From Candidatus Oscillochloris fontis (lineage in GTDB: Bacteria; Chloroflexota; Chloroflexia; Chloroflexales; Chloroflexaceae), in the NCBI RefSeq assembly GCF_004138135.1, contig NZ_RYFD01000020.1, positions 1-64,000 on the forward strand: a DNA stretch of 64,000 nt. Reading direction: 5' to 3'. The first letter of the stretch is position 1. The number at the start of each line of letters is the position of its first letter. The notes below the pieces were generated by a model. That model was not told the DNA's origin, searched no databases, and saw only the letters and a program-made list of their open reading frames with translations. Shown one piece after another: positions 53,443 to 61,652 of this stretch. A program made the translations under genes and the position numbers.

Positions 53443-53488
53443 TGATGCGGCCTTGCCCTAGGCCATGAACTAGGGCAAGGCCGCATCA
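53443..53488. repeat. Perfect 18-bp-arm palindrome upstream of the BMP gene
   Basis: Arms 53443-53460 and 53471-53488 are perfectly complementary around a 10-base loop. The sequence does not belong to the other families. It ends 14 bases before the -10 element at 53502. Confidence 0.8.
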
Positions 53489-53501
53489 GTAGTATCTATG
53501 C

Positions 53502-53507
53502 TATAAT
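53502..53507 (+). promoter_or_regulatory. -10 element of the BMP lipoprotein gene
   Basis: A perfect TATAAT lies 72 bases before the ATG at 53579. The -35 region would overlap the right arm of the palindrome at 53443-53488. Confidence 0.5.
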
Positions 53508-53578
53508 TCCTCGCTATGCGTGACTCTGTTCACGCCAGATTTCCCTGGATTGTCCTGAACAAAGGAGGCACATCCACC

Positions 53579-54796
53579 ATGCGCAAGTCTCTTGCGACCG
53601 TCCTGGCACTCTTCGTTCTGATGGTGCCAATGCTCGCTGCCTGTGGCAGCGCCCCGACCGCTCCGGCGGCTACCACCGCTCCGGTGGCTGCCGCCACCGA
53701 CGCTCCTGTAGCGACCGTCGCTCCGACGGCTGAGGCCGCTACTGAGGTTGCAACCGCCGCTCCGACCGAGGCCACCGCTGAGGTCACCGAAACTGCCGCG
53801 CCCACCGCGTTGCGGATCGCCCTCGTTACCGACTTGGGCAAGGTCAACGATGGTACCTTCAACCAGTTTGCCTATGAGGGTGCTCAGCAGGCTGCCGATG
53901 AGTTCGGCCTGGAGTTCAAGTACATCGAGACTCAGGCCCAGTCTGACTACGAGAAGAACATCCAGACCTTCGTTGATGAGAAGTTCGATGTGATCATCAC
54001 CGTCGGCTTCCTGATCCAGGATGCCACCAAGGCAGCGGCTGAGGCCAATCCTGACATCATCTTCATCGGGGTTGACCAGTACTACGAGCCAGGCACAGTT
54101 ACCGACAACCTAGTTGGTCTCCAGTTCCGTGAGGATCAGTCGGGCTTCCTTGCCGGTGCTCTGGCTGCGATGATGAGCGAGTCGGGCACGATTGCTATCG
54201 TGGCTGGCCAGGAGATCCCTCCGGTCAAGAAGTTCAAGAACGGGTTTGATAACGGGGCTATGTATGTCAACCCCGACATCACCCTGCTGGGTGTCTACCT
54301 GCCCAGCTTCATCGAGCCGGCCCTGGGCGCTTCGACCGCCGAGCAGTTTATCGGTGAGGGTGCCGATGTGGTCTTCGGTGCCGGTGGTCCCTCCGGTTCG
54401 GGTGGCATCAAGGCTGCCGCTGAGAAGGGTGCCTTCGTGATCGGTGTTGACCAGGACGAGTATGTCACTACCTTCGTGGGTGGCAGCGCTCCGGGTGCCG
54501 ACAAGATCCTGACCAGCGCGATCAAGCGGGTGAATGTCGCCGTCTATGATCAGATCAGGGCGGTGGTTGAGGGTACCTTCGAGGGCAATGGTATTGCGCT
54601 CTACGAAGCTGCCAACGATGGTGTCGGTTTTGCGCCCTACCACGATGCTGAAGCAGCCATCCCCGATGCGGTCAAGGCACGCATCCTGGAGATCCAGCAG
54701 GCTCTGGCTGATGGTACGCTGACCACTGGCGTTGATCCGGTCTCCGGCGATGTGGATGAGGCCACGGTGCCTGAGGCTGATCCCTTCCAGCCCTAA
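53579..54796 (+). CDS. BMP-family lipoprotein, ABC substrate-binding (nucleoside-type)
   Basis: A 405-residue exported lipoprotein: signal peptide with lipobox LAAC (Cys22), then a Thr/Ala/Pro-rich linker of about 60 residues and a BMP/PnrA-like periplasmic-binding domain (LRIALVTDLGKVNDGTFNQF, DVIITVGFLIQDAT and DVVFGAGGPSGSGG). PnrA-type proteins bind purine nucleosides. An AAAGGAGG site supports the ATG at 53579; a possible in-frame ATG at 53516 lies right after the -10. No permease or ATPase genes of the BmpA/NupABC type are adjacent, so its transporter is elsewhere. Confidence 0.92.
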   Translation: MRKSLATVLALFVLMVPMLAACGSAPTAPAATTAPVAAATDAPVATVAPTAEAATEVATAAPTEATAEVTETAAPTALRIALVTDLGKVNDGTFNQFAYEGAQQAADEFGLEFKYIETQAQSDYEKNIQTFVDEKFDVIITVGFLIQDATKAAAEANPDIIFIGVDQYYEPGTVTDNLVGLQFREDQSGFLAGALAAMMSESGTIAIVAGQEIPPVKKFKNGFDNGAMYVNPDITLLGVYLPSFIEPALGASTAEQFIGEGADVVFGAGGPSGSGGIKAAAEKGAFVIGVDQDEYVTTFVGGSAPGADKILTSAIKRVNVAVYDQIRAVVEGTFEGNGIALYEAANDGVGFAPYHDAEAAIPDAVKARILEIQQALADGTLTTGVDPVSGDVDEATVPEADPFQP

Positions 54797-54816
54797 ATCT
54801 TATCCTACGGCGCTCT

Positions 54817-54890
54817 GTAGGGGCGAAGCATCGCTTGCTATATAATCTAGGGAACACCAACGGGGTTGGTGGGCGATGCTTCGCCCCTAC
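54817..54890. repeat. GGGGCGAAGCATCGC element, copy 3
   Basis: Arms GTAGGGGCGAAGCATCGC and GCGATGCTTCGCCCCTAC enclose a 38-base interior with GGGAACACCAACGGGGTTGG. It lies between the BMP and peptidase genes. Confidence 0.88.
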
Positions 54891-54924
54891 GGAATGATCG
54901 GGGAACCAAAACAAGGATCTCCCC

Positions 54925-56013
54925 ATGCTCCAACAGCGTCTCTCTCTGCTACGTGCTGCAATGGCCGAACGTAACCTTCCCGCCCTGCTCGTCAGTGCTG
55001 CGGCCAACCGCCGCTACCTGAGTGGCTTTACGGGCAGTAGTGGTACCCTGCTGATTACCCCTGAGCACGCCCTGCTCTTTACTGATGGGCGCTATACCAT
55101 CCAGGCGGCGCGTGAGGCTCCTGCGTTTACGCTGCACGAGACAGCCGCGCCGGAGCGTAGCCTGCATATGCTGTTGACTCAGACGGTCAGTGATTTGAAC
55201 CTGGACTTGGTTGGGTTTGAAGCCGCCCACGTCAGTGTGGCCGAGCACTACGCGCTCTCCAAGTCATTTTTTGATACCCCGGTTGAACTTGAGCCGGTTG
55301 ATGGTTTGGTCGAGGCGCTACGTGAAGTGAAGGATGCCGACGAGTTGGCGACGCTGCGGCGTGCGGTTGAAGTGACCGATGCGGCCTTCTTGGCGGTGTT
55401 GCCCCACCTACGCCCCGACATGACCGAGCGCCAAGTGGCGTGGATGCTCGAAGTCGCCATGCGTGAGCGCGGGGCCGAGGCGCTCGCCTTCCCGATCATT
55501 GTCGCTGCGGGCCTGAATAGTGCGTTGCCCCATGCCCATCCTGGCGATGCGCCGCTCGGTGAGGGTCGCCCGATCACTATTGATATGGGTGCCCGCGTGG
55601 ATGGCTACCACGCTGATATGACCCGCACGATTACGTTGGGCAGCCCCGACGCCACCTTCCAGAAGATCTATGCGATTGTGCTTGAGGCGCAGCAGCGGGC
55701 GATTGCCGCCCTCCGCGCTGGCCTGCGTTGCAACGCCGCCGATGCTATCGCCCGTGATCATATCGCTGCCGCCGGATATGCTGATGCCTTCCGGCATAGC
55801 CTCGGCCACGGCGTCGGCCTCGACATCCACGAAGGCCCCTCGTTGCGCCGCGCCAAACCGGGCCACGAAGCGAGTGGTCCGCGTCTGCGGGCAGGCAACG
55901 TGGTGAGTATTGAGCCGGGGATCTACCTGGATGATTGGGGCGGGGTGCGGATTGAGGATCTGGCGATTATTACCGAGGATGGCTGCGAGGTTCTGTCGCA
56001 AGTGCCTACATGA
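54925..56013 (+). CDS. M24-family aminopeptidase P (Xaa-Pro) type
   Basis: A 362-residue metallopeptidase that removes an N-terminal residue before proline. The creatinase N-terminal domain (about 1-125) is followed by the pita-bread domain with all five metal ligands recognisable: Asp in ITIDMGARVDGY, Asp in HADMTRT, His in HSLGHGVGLDIHE, Glu in SIEPGIY and Glu in RIEDLAI. The length fits PepP/YpdF types. The ATG at 54925 is supported by AAGGATC. It lies 129 bases beyond the BMP lipoprotein gene, with a palindrome between. Confidence 0.93.
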   Translation: MLQQRLSLLRAAMAERNLPALLVSAAANRRYLSGFTGSSGTLLITPEHALLFTDGRYTIQAAREAPAFTLHETAAPERSLHMLLTQTVSDLNLDLVGFEAAHVSVAEHYALSKSFFDTPVELEPVDGLVEALREVKDADELATLRRAVEVTDAAFLAVLPHLRPDMTERQVAWMLEVAMRERGAEALAFPIIVAAGLNSALPHAHPGDAPLGEGRPITIDMGARVDGYHADMTRTITLGSPDATFQKIYAIVLEAQQRAIAALRAGLRCNAADAIARDHIAAAGYADAFRHSLGHGVGLDIHEGPSLRRAKPGHEASGPRLRAGNVVSIEPGIYLDDWGGVRIEDLAIITEDGCEVLSQVPT

Positions 56014-56019
56014 TTCTGC

Positions 56020-56136
56020 GTTGGCTGAGCTTGCCGAAGCCAACGCTGGGGTTGATCTCCAAGAGTGTCCGCAGATTACGCAGATTACGCAGATTATTAT
56101 AGAAAAAATAATCTGCGTAATCTGCGTAATCTGCGG
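56020..56136. repeat. Palindromes after the peptidase gene, including perfect 30-bp arms
   Basis: A GTTGGCTGAGCTTGCCGAAGCC arm near 56022-56043 (here split by wording, not a stem) resembles the palindrome at 51064-51118. The main element, 56069-56098 with 56107-56136, has perfect 30-base arms of CGCAGATTA repeats around ATAGAAAA. Extra CTGCGGATAA copies follow to 56155. Confidence 0.85.
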
Positions 56137-56186
56137 ATAAACTGCGGATAAACTGCCTTATTCGCGTCCTCCAGCGTGCCGCTTTC

Positions 56187-56642
56187 CTACTCAGTCGCCT
56201 TCGGGCGCATCACCAATACCGGCACGGGTGCCATCTGTACTACCTTCTGGGTCACACTGCCAAAGACGAAGCGGCTAATCCCACTCCGCCCGTGAGTCGC
56301 AATCGCAATCAAATCGGCTTCATGGCTCTCTGCATAGTCCAGAATGGCCTCTGCCGCTGGCATTGCGCTGACCTCGGTCTCCACCGTGTAGCCCTCGTTG
56401 CGGAAGGTCTCCGCCACTCCCTCTAGGTAGGTCTCGGCCTCACGTTCTAACGTCACCATACTATCCGAAATATCACTCGCCATCAGCCCGCTGTAGTCCA
56501 CGCTCGTCGTAAAGACGGGTGGCACCGCACGCAGGAGCGTGATCTTGGTGGTGCCTTCGTTGGCGGCCAATCCATGGACATGCGGTAATACTTGCTCGGC
56601 TAATGGTGAACCATCCAGTGGAACCAGAATATGCCGATACAT
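56187..56642 (-). CDS. Universal stress protein (ATP-binding UspA type)
   Basis: A 151-residue UspA domain protein. The start YRHILVPLDGSPLAEQVLPH and the end GRSGISRFVFGSVTQKVV match; the Gly-x2-Gly-x9-Gly-Ser pattern is the ATP-binding type. It helps cells endure stress by an unknown chemical role. CGGAGGTTCAAG before the ATG at 56642 fixes the start. It is the last gene of a three-gene minus-strand operon with the CBS protein and the small Cys protein. Confidence 0.93.
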   Translation of the reverse strand: MYRHILVPLDGSPLAEQVLPHVHGLAANEGTTKITLLRAVPPVFTTSVDYSGLMASDISDSMVTLEREAETYLEGVAETFRNEGYTVETEVSAMPAAEAILDYAESHEADLIAIATHGRSGISRFVFGSVTQKVVQMAPVPVLVMRPKATE

Positions 56643-56693
56643 CTTGAACCTCCGTTGCAGAGCTGCCTCATTGGAACTCAGCACACCCCAACA

Positions 56694-57152
56694 CTAACCA
56701 ACACTTGCCGATTGGGCCTTGAGAAACTCCGACTCGGCATCGCCCGTCTCCCAGATAATGTGCCGCAACATATCCGACGCAGTAATCACGCCCACGATTC
56801 GCCCTTCACTCACCACCGGGAACCCGCTGATCCGCCAGGCTAACAATAGGTGTGCTGCCTCGTGGAGCGGTGTGTCCGGGGTGACGGTGATGACCGGACG
56901 GCGCATCACCTCACGTAAAGGGAGGTCGTGGACGCGATAGTAGAGATTATAGGCTTGGTCGTCCCGTTCGGGCGAATCAGAAACGCGGTTGATGTCCCCT
57001 TCTGTGACGATTCCTACCAGATTTCCGGTGGCATTTACCACCGGCAAGCGACGGATTCCGGCGGCGATGAGTAGTTCACGGGCGCGCGGCAAGGTCTCCG
57101 TGTCACGGGCGATGATGGCTGGTGCGCTCATCCACGCCTTGACGGTTTCCAT
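56694..57152 (-). CDS. Two-CBS-domain protein
   Basis: A 152-residue protein consisting of a CBS pair. The first CBS spans about 8-60 (RRLPVVNATGNLVGIVTEGDI) and the second about 85-137 (ISGFPVVSEGRIVGVITASD). CBS pairs bind adenine nucleotides and act as energy or ionic sensors. There is no attached effector domain, so it must act on another protein. TAGGAGCG precedes the ATG. It is located between a small Cys protein and the universal stress protein. Confidence 0.9.
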   Translation of the reverse strand: METVKAWMSAPAIIARDTETLPRARELLIAAGIRRLPVVNATGNLVGIVTEGDINRVSDSPERDDQAYNLYYRVHDLPLREVMRRPVITVTPDTPLHEAAHLLLAWRISGFPVVSEGRIVGVITASDMLRHIIWETGDAESEFLKAQSASVG

Positions 57153-57170
57153 AGTGCGCTCCTAACGATC

Positions 57171-57476
57171 TCATCTCTCCCAGCGCAGATCGTCGTTGAT
57201 CACCTGAAGCAGTTCTCCTTCACGACTGAGGAGTAGGCGAATGGCTCGTCGTTGGGAGCAGACAAAGATCGGACATTTTTCGGTATCAGTGACCCCATAC
57301 GGACACGAGGCCACATCACGACACATATCAACGGATACCGCAAAGCGCGGTGAACCCGGAGGGCCGTCGAGTTGGCGCATGCGCAATCGAGCATTGCGAA
57401 GCTCTGGGGCAAGCCTGCTCAGATGTGCGCGCGCTACCCGTAGCATCGGGTGGGGCGGACGTTTTGGACGGGCCAT
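57171..57476 (-). CDS. Small cysteine-containing protein of unknown function
   Basis: A 101-residue protein without a recognised family. It holds the Cys pattern CRDVASCPYG and CPIFVC (about residues 52-73), which could bind zinc or an iron-sulfur cluster. The N-terminal half is Arg-rich. A GAAAGGGG site 5 bases before the ATG supports translation. It ends 19 bases before the CBS gene, so it probably starts this operon. The plus strand here holds no convincing gene. Confidence 0.6.
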   Translation of the reverse strand: MARPKRPPHPMLRVARAHLSRLAPELRNARLRMRQLDGPPGSPRFAVSVDMCRDVASCPYGVTDTEKCPIFVCSQRRAIRLLLSREGELLQVINDDLRWER

Positions 57477-57659
57477 TGATGCCCCTTTCTCTGCGTGTCA
57501 CATCAGTGGTGATCAGAAGACGATTAGTAGCAGCATAACAGGCTTCCCTATCTTCTGGTGAAATGGCTTCGCAACGGAGCGTTAAGATACAACCCCTGAT
57601 TGTGTATATACGCACACAGAACAACAACTCCATACATCACCGGGTTCCCCGATCATCCC
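57477..57659. other. Intergenic region, no gene seen
   Basis: The 183 bases between the small Cys protein and the palindromic element hold no clear gene. A minus-strand frame (from 57633) reads plausible protein for about 50 codons but overlaps the annotated gene in another frame; see rejected items. Confidence 0.4.
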
Positions 57660-57734
57660 GTAGGGGTGAAGCATCGCCCGCCATAGGAGCAGGGGAACCC
57701 GAATGAGGTTGGGCGGGCGATGCTTCACCCCTAC
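57660..57734. repeat. GGGGCGAAGCATCGC element, copy 4
   Basis: Twenty-three-base arms (57660-57682, 57712-57734), with GTAGGGGTGAAGCATCGC at one end, enclose GGGGAACCCGAATGAGGTTGG. The TAG stop of the permease gene lies inside the right arm (57733-57731). Confidence 0.9.
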
Positions 57735-58981
57735 TCATACCGCAGCGCCTCGATAGGCAACAGCATCGCTGCCCGTCGCGCTGGGTAGAATCCGAACCCG
57801 ATTCCAATTGCCGAGGCGAAGATCAACGCCAGCCCCACGCCGATCCACGAGATCCCGGCTGCAATCCCAGCCACGCTGCTGATTAGGGTCACGAGGCCAA
57901 TCGCCCCGCCCACGCCGATCAGGCTGCCCACGAGGCTGATCGCCAATGCCTCTAGCACAAATTGCCCCAGCACATCCCCATCACTCGCCCCCAGCGCCTT
58001 GCGCACCCCGATCTCGCGGGTGCGCTCGGTGACTGCCACCAGCATGATGTTCATGATCCCGATTCCACCCACCACCAAGCTGATCCCGGCCACCACCGCA
58101 ATAAAGCCGGTGATCGCGCCGTTGATGCCGGAGAGCACACCGAGTGCCTGGGTGGGCAGATCGAGCCGGAAGTCATTGATCGCGCCCTCTGGTACCGCAC
58201 GCCCACTGCGCAACGCAGCGTTGATCACGGTTTCAGCTTCATCCACCACCTGCTCGCTCTGGAGGCCGATCAGGATGCCGGTCATCTGCATGCCCCGTCC
58301 GGGAATGTCCAGCCCGCCCACCAAGCGCAGTCGCACCGCACTCACCGGCGCAAAGACCCGTCCGTCGGTGGCGTAGGGGCCGCCATTCTGGCGGATGATC
58401 CCGATCACTTCCAGCGGCTGGCCGTTGATCTCGATCACTCGCCCGATGGCTGCTTCTAACGCGGCTGGTTCGCTGCCGAAGAGATCCTCCGCAATCTGCG
58501 AACCCAGCACCCCCACTCGTGTCCCCGCTGCTTCATCCTCCGGGGTCAAGAAGCGCCCGTACTCCATCGGCACACTCTGCACCAGCCGGTACTGTTCGGT
58601 CGTCCCCACGAGTAGCGTCTGCACCGCCACGGTTCCGGCGCGCACCTCGGTTGGGATCGCTACCTCCGGCGCGAGGGTGCGGAACAGGTCGGGGCGCTCG
58701 TTCACCACTCGTTCCAGCGCGGCATAGTCTTGCACCGAGAGCAACCCATAACCGGGGATGTCGCGTGCTCCCTTGGCGTTGGGGTCACCGGGGCCAACCG
58801 CAATTCGCCGTGTGCCCAGGTCAATGAACTGCTCAAAGACTTGGCCTTGCAGACTGTTGCCCAGCGAGAGCACTGCCACCAGCGTGCCCGCCCCGATGAT
58901 GATCCCCAGCATTGTCAGCAATGAGCGGAATTTGTTGGCCCCCAGGCTCTCTAGGGCCATGATGACTTGTTCTTTGAACAT
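57731..58981 (-). CDS. MacB-type ABC permease
   Basis: A 416-residue permease with an N-terminal helix (FRSLLTMLGIIIGAGTLVAV), a large extracytoplasmic MacB_PCD domain (about 45-280) and three C-terminal FtsX helices with the loop TERTREIGVRKALGASDGDV. It pairs with the ATPase encoded just upstream (one-base overlap, TAATG). It is one half the size of the permease at 17815 and is expected to function as a dimer. It is the last gene of the TetR-adaptor-ATPase-permease operon. Confidence 0.94.
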   Translation of the reverse strand: MFKEQVIMALESLGANKFRSLLTMLGIIIGAGTLVAVLSLGNSLQGQVFEQFIDLGTRRIAVGPGDPNAKGARDIPGYGLLSVQDYAALERVVNERPDLFRTLAPEVAIPTEVRAGTVAVQTLLVGTTEQYRLVQSVPMEYGRFLTPEDEAAGTRVGVLGSQIAEDLFGSEPAALEAAIGRVIEINGQPLEVIGIIRQNGGPYATDGRVFAPVSAVRLRLVGGLDIPGRGMQMTGILIGLQSEQVVDEAETVINAALRSGRAVPEGAINDFRLDLPTQALGVLSGINGAITGFIAVVAGISLVVGGIGIMNIMLVAVTERTREIGVRKALGASDGDVLGQFVLEALAISLVGSLIGVGGAIGLVTLISSVAGIAAGISWIGVGLALIFASAIGIGFGFYPARRAAMLLPIEALRYE

Positions 58982-59742
58982 TATGCTGCCACCTTGACCC
59001 TTTCTTCCGCATGTGCATAGACATCCACACCATAGTACTCGTGCAGGATGTTCGCGGCTAAGCGCCCGTCACGTAGGCCAATCACGCGATCCATCTGCTT
59101 GCCGATCTCCGGGTCGTGGGTGACGATCACAATCGTGCGGCCCTCTTCGCGGTTGAGCTGGCGGAAGATCGCCATGATCTCGGCCCCGGTGCGGGTGTCA
59201 AGTGCCCCGGTTGGCTCATCGGCCAAGAGCAGGCTGGGGTTGTGGACGAGGGCGCGCGCAATCGCCACGCGCTGCTTTTGCCCGCCAGAGAGGGTGTTGG
59301 GCAGGCTGTTCAGCTTGTGGCCCAGCCCCACCGCCTCTAGCGCCATCCGTGCCCGATCCGCTCGTTCAGTCCCGCTGATCCGCCCATAGACCAGCGGCAG
59401 TTCGACATTCTTTTGCGCACTCAGCCGTGGCAACAGGTTGAAATTCTGGAAGACGAAGCCGAGTTTCTGGTTGCGCACCCGCGCCAGTTCCTCGCGGCTC
59501 AGTTGTCCCACATCCTGGCCATCGAGCCGGTAGACGCCCTTCGTGGGCTGGTCGAGTAGGCCGATCATGGTCATCAGGGTGCTCTTGCCACTCCCCGATG
59601 GCCCCATGATCGCCACCATCTCGCCGGGGTGAATCGCCACCGAGACATCCTCAAGTGCCAGGAAGGTGCTGTCGCCGACCATAAATTCCTTGCTCAGTCC
59701 TTCGATCTGCACAGTTGGCTGGGTGATATATTCGATACTCAT
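58981..59742 (-). CDS. ABC transporter ATP-binding protein, MacB/LolD type
   Basis: A 253-residue ATPase: Walker [10 protein letters not shown] (47-55), signature [15 protein letters not shown], Walker B LLLADEPTGALD, and the switch in VTHDPEIG. It energises the permease at 57731. The C-terminal 25 residues are outside the core. It is separated from the adaptor gene by 87 bases containing a palindrome, which could modulate expression of the downstream genes. Confidence 0.95.
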   Translation of the reverse strand: MSIEYITQPTVQIEGLSKEFMVGDSTFLALEDVSVAIHPGEMVAIMGPSGSGKSTLMTMIGLLDQPTKGVYRLDGQDVGQLSREELARVRNQKLGFVFQNFNLLPRLSAQKNVELPLVYGRISGTERADRARMALEAVGLGHKLNSLPNTLSGGQKQRVAIARALVHNPSLLLADEPTGALDTRTGAEIMAIFRQLNREEGRTIVIVTHDPEIGKQMDRVIGLRDGRLAANILHEYYGVDVYAHAEERVKVAA

Positions 59743-59781
59743 GGCTATCTCTTTCTAGGGTGACAAGAACCACTCTATCTG

Positions 59782-59828
59782 TTTTTTCTCTGCTGTTGGC
59801 GGCGAAGCCGCCAACAGCAGAGAAAAAA
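59782..59828. repeat. Perfect palindrome (GGCGGC family) inside the exporter operon
   Basis: Twenty-two-base arms (59782-59803, 59807-59828) with loop GAA and outer TTTTTT/AAAAAA. It separates the adaptor and ATPase genes. The T residues are within the stem, so it is not a classical terminator in either direction. Confidence 0.85.
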
Positions 59829-59829
59829 T

Positions 59830-61596
59830 CTACCGCACCACCACCTGCTCGCCTTCGCTCAGGCCACTCAGGATCTCGACCTGATCCGCCGTGCGCAACC
59901 CGACCTGCACCGGGCGCTCTTCGATGCTCACCTGGCCATCATCCGCCGTGGTCACAACCTGCACGCTCGTCTGCTCACCACTGCCGCGCACGGCTGCGGC
60001 GGGGACGTGCAGCACTGCGCTGCGTTGCTCGGCAATGATCGTCGCACTTGCGGTCATCCCCGGCTTCAGGTTGCGCTCGGATGGATCAACCTCCAGCGTC
60101 ACCAGATAGGCCGTCACGGCGCTATCGCCCTTGGGCAGCGGCTCGACTCGCAACACTTGGCCGTTCAGGCTAGCACCACCCAGCGCATCAACCAACACCT
60201 GCACTGCTTGGCCCACCGAGATCTTGCCGATGTCCACCTCGTCCACCGTCACCTTCACCAGATAGCGACTGGTATCAATCAGGGTGATCGGAGCTTGCTG
60301 GGCGCTGATAGCCTCGCCGGGAGCGACCGTCACCGCCGCAACAGTGCCCGCGAAGGGGGCGCGCAGCGTGGCATCATCGAGGCGGATCTGGGCCTGATCG
60401 AGCTGGGCCTGGGCCTGCGCCACCCGCGCCTCAGCGCGTGCCAGATCGCTACTGGTCGGGTCGCTGGTCAGTTGACGCAAGCGCGCCTGGGATGCATCGA
60501 GGTTGGCCTGCTGCGCGGCGATAGTACCGCTGCGCTGCGCTCCGGTCAGACGCGCCAACTCCGCCTCAGCGCGAGCCACATCGGCGCGCGCACGCGCCAG
60601 GGCGTCGGCTTCCGCGCCCACCAAGAGCTGATCGCGGTTAGCCTGGGCACTCGTCACTCGCGCCTGGGCCGTGGCCAGCCCACTGACTTCGTTCTGGATG
60701 GTAGTGTCGTAGGCGATCTGCGCCTGGTTCAGCGCCGATTCACTATCGGCGAGGCTCAACTCGGCACGGGCCAGCGCATCGGCGAAGTCACGCATCTGGG
60801 CATCATTGAGGGTGCGCCCGGTGCGCGGGTCAGTCTCATACTGCTTGACATGCTCGTTGTCCCAGTAGGCACTGCTATAGGCCGCCTGCGCATCGCGCAG
60901 GGCATTCGCACGCTGCTCCACTGTCGCCCGCGCATTCTCCTTGGCAGCGGCGAGTGCATTGCGCTGGCGATCCAGTTCGGCTTGGGCTTCGGTCACGGCG
61001 CTCTGAGCCTGGGTACGCGCATCGGTCTTGGGGCCAGCCTCCAGCGCGGCCAGCGCCGCACGGGCCTGCTCAATCTGAGCGCGGGCAGCGCGCAGATCCG
61101 CATCGGTGACACTGCCCGCCGTTTGGGTCAGGCTGCCCTGGGCCGCACGCACCTGCGCCTGCGCCTCGGCGACTTGTTCAGGGGTCGCACCATTGAGCAA
61201 CGCCTGGAGATCGGCCTGCGCTACCGCCAGATTGGCCTGTGCTGCTGCCACTTCGGTGGCCAATTGGCGGCTATCCAGGCTCATCAAGATCGCCTGCGCC
61301 TCCACCTGATCACCCTCAGCTACGCGCACCTCAGCCACCCGGCCACTCACGCCACTAAACGCCAACTCAGCCTGCATGCGCGGCTCGATACTCCCGGTTG
61401 CCGCCACACCCAGTTGCAGATCACCCCGGCTCACCGTCACCAGCCGCGCATCCGCCAGCGGATCACTCGGCTGAGTGGCCAAGGTACGTAACACAACCGT
61501 CGTGATCGCGGCAATCACCAGTACCGCTGCCACCAGTGCAGCAATCGGGATGCGTCGCAAACGGCCAGCCGGACGGGGTTGAGGGATGGTGGTCAT
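59830..61596 (-). CDS. HlyD/MacA-family membrane-fusion adaptor
   Basis: A 588-residue adaptor. A single N-terminal membrane helix (IPIAALVAAVLVIAAITTVV) anchors it; there is no lipobox. The first lipoyl half (GRVAEVRVAEGDQVEAQAIL) is followed by a very long Ala-rich alpha-hairpin with AQAxLxQ heptads (about 115-440), the second lipoyl half (LRAPFAGTVAAVTVAPGE), and barrel and membrane-proximal domains. It is longer than MacA (about 370 residues) because of the hairpin, which could span a thick wall. It comes second in the operon, 56 bases after tetR. Confidence 0.92.
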   Translation of the reverse strand: MTTIPQPRPAGRLRRIPIAALVAAVLVIAAITTVVLRTLATQPSDPLADARLVTVSRGDLQLGVAATGSIEPRMQAELAFSGVSGRVAEVRVAEGDQVEAQAILMSLDSRQLATEVAAAQANLAVAQADLQALLNGATPEQVAEAQAQVRAAQGSLTQTAGSVTDADLRAARAQIEQARAALAALEAGPKTDARTQAQSAVTEAQAELDRQRNALAAAKENARATVEQRANALRDAQAAYSSAYWDNEHVKQYETDPRTGRTLNDAQMRDFADALARAELSLADSESALNQAQIAYDTTIQNEVSGLATAQARVTSAQANRDQLLVGAEADALARARADVARAEAELARLTGAQRSGTIAAQQANLDASQARLRQLTSDPTSSDLARAEARVAQAQAQLDQAQIRLDDATLRAPFAGTVAAVTVAPGEAISAQQAPITLIDTSRYLVKVTVDEVDIGKISVGQAVQVLVDALGGASLNGQVLRVEPLPKGDSAVTAYLVTLEVDPSERNLKPGMTASATIIAEQRSAVLHVPAAAVRGSGEQTSVQVVTTADDGQVSIEERPVQVGLRTADQVEILSGLSEGEQVVVR

Positions 61597-61652
61597 ATCT
61601 ATACTCCTTATGAAACCTTTACGTCTTTATGCCTTCGCATCTTCGCGTGATA

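Noticed and set aside
57328-57633. Alternative minus-strand frame starting at 57633
   Set aside because: Its first 50 codons look protein-like and could be a frameshifted N-terminal part of the 57171 gene, but the 57476 start has a good ribosome binding site. Without homologues I cannot decide.
59782-59828. Terminator inside the exporter operon
   Set aside because: The T and A runs pair with each other inside the stem, and no free T-tract follows in the direction of transcription. I list it as a repeat.
60007-61491. Long plus-strand frame across the adaptor gene
   Set aside because: It mirrors the Ala/Gln heptads of the adaptor as Leu/Arg/Gly-rich sequence; there is no start signal, and the sense protein is complete.
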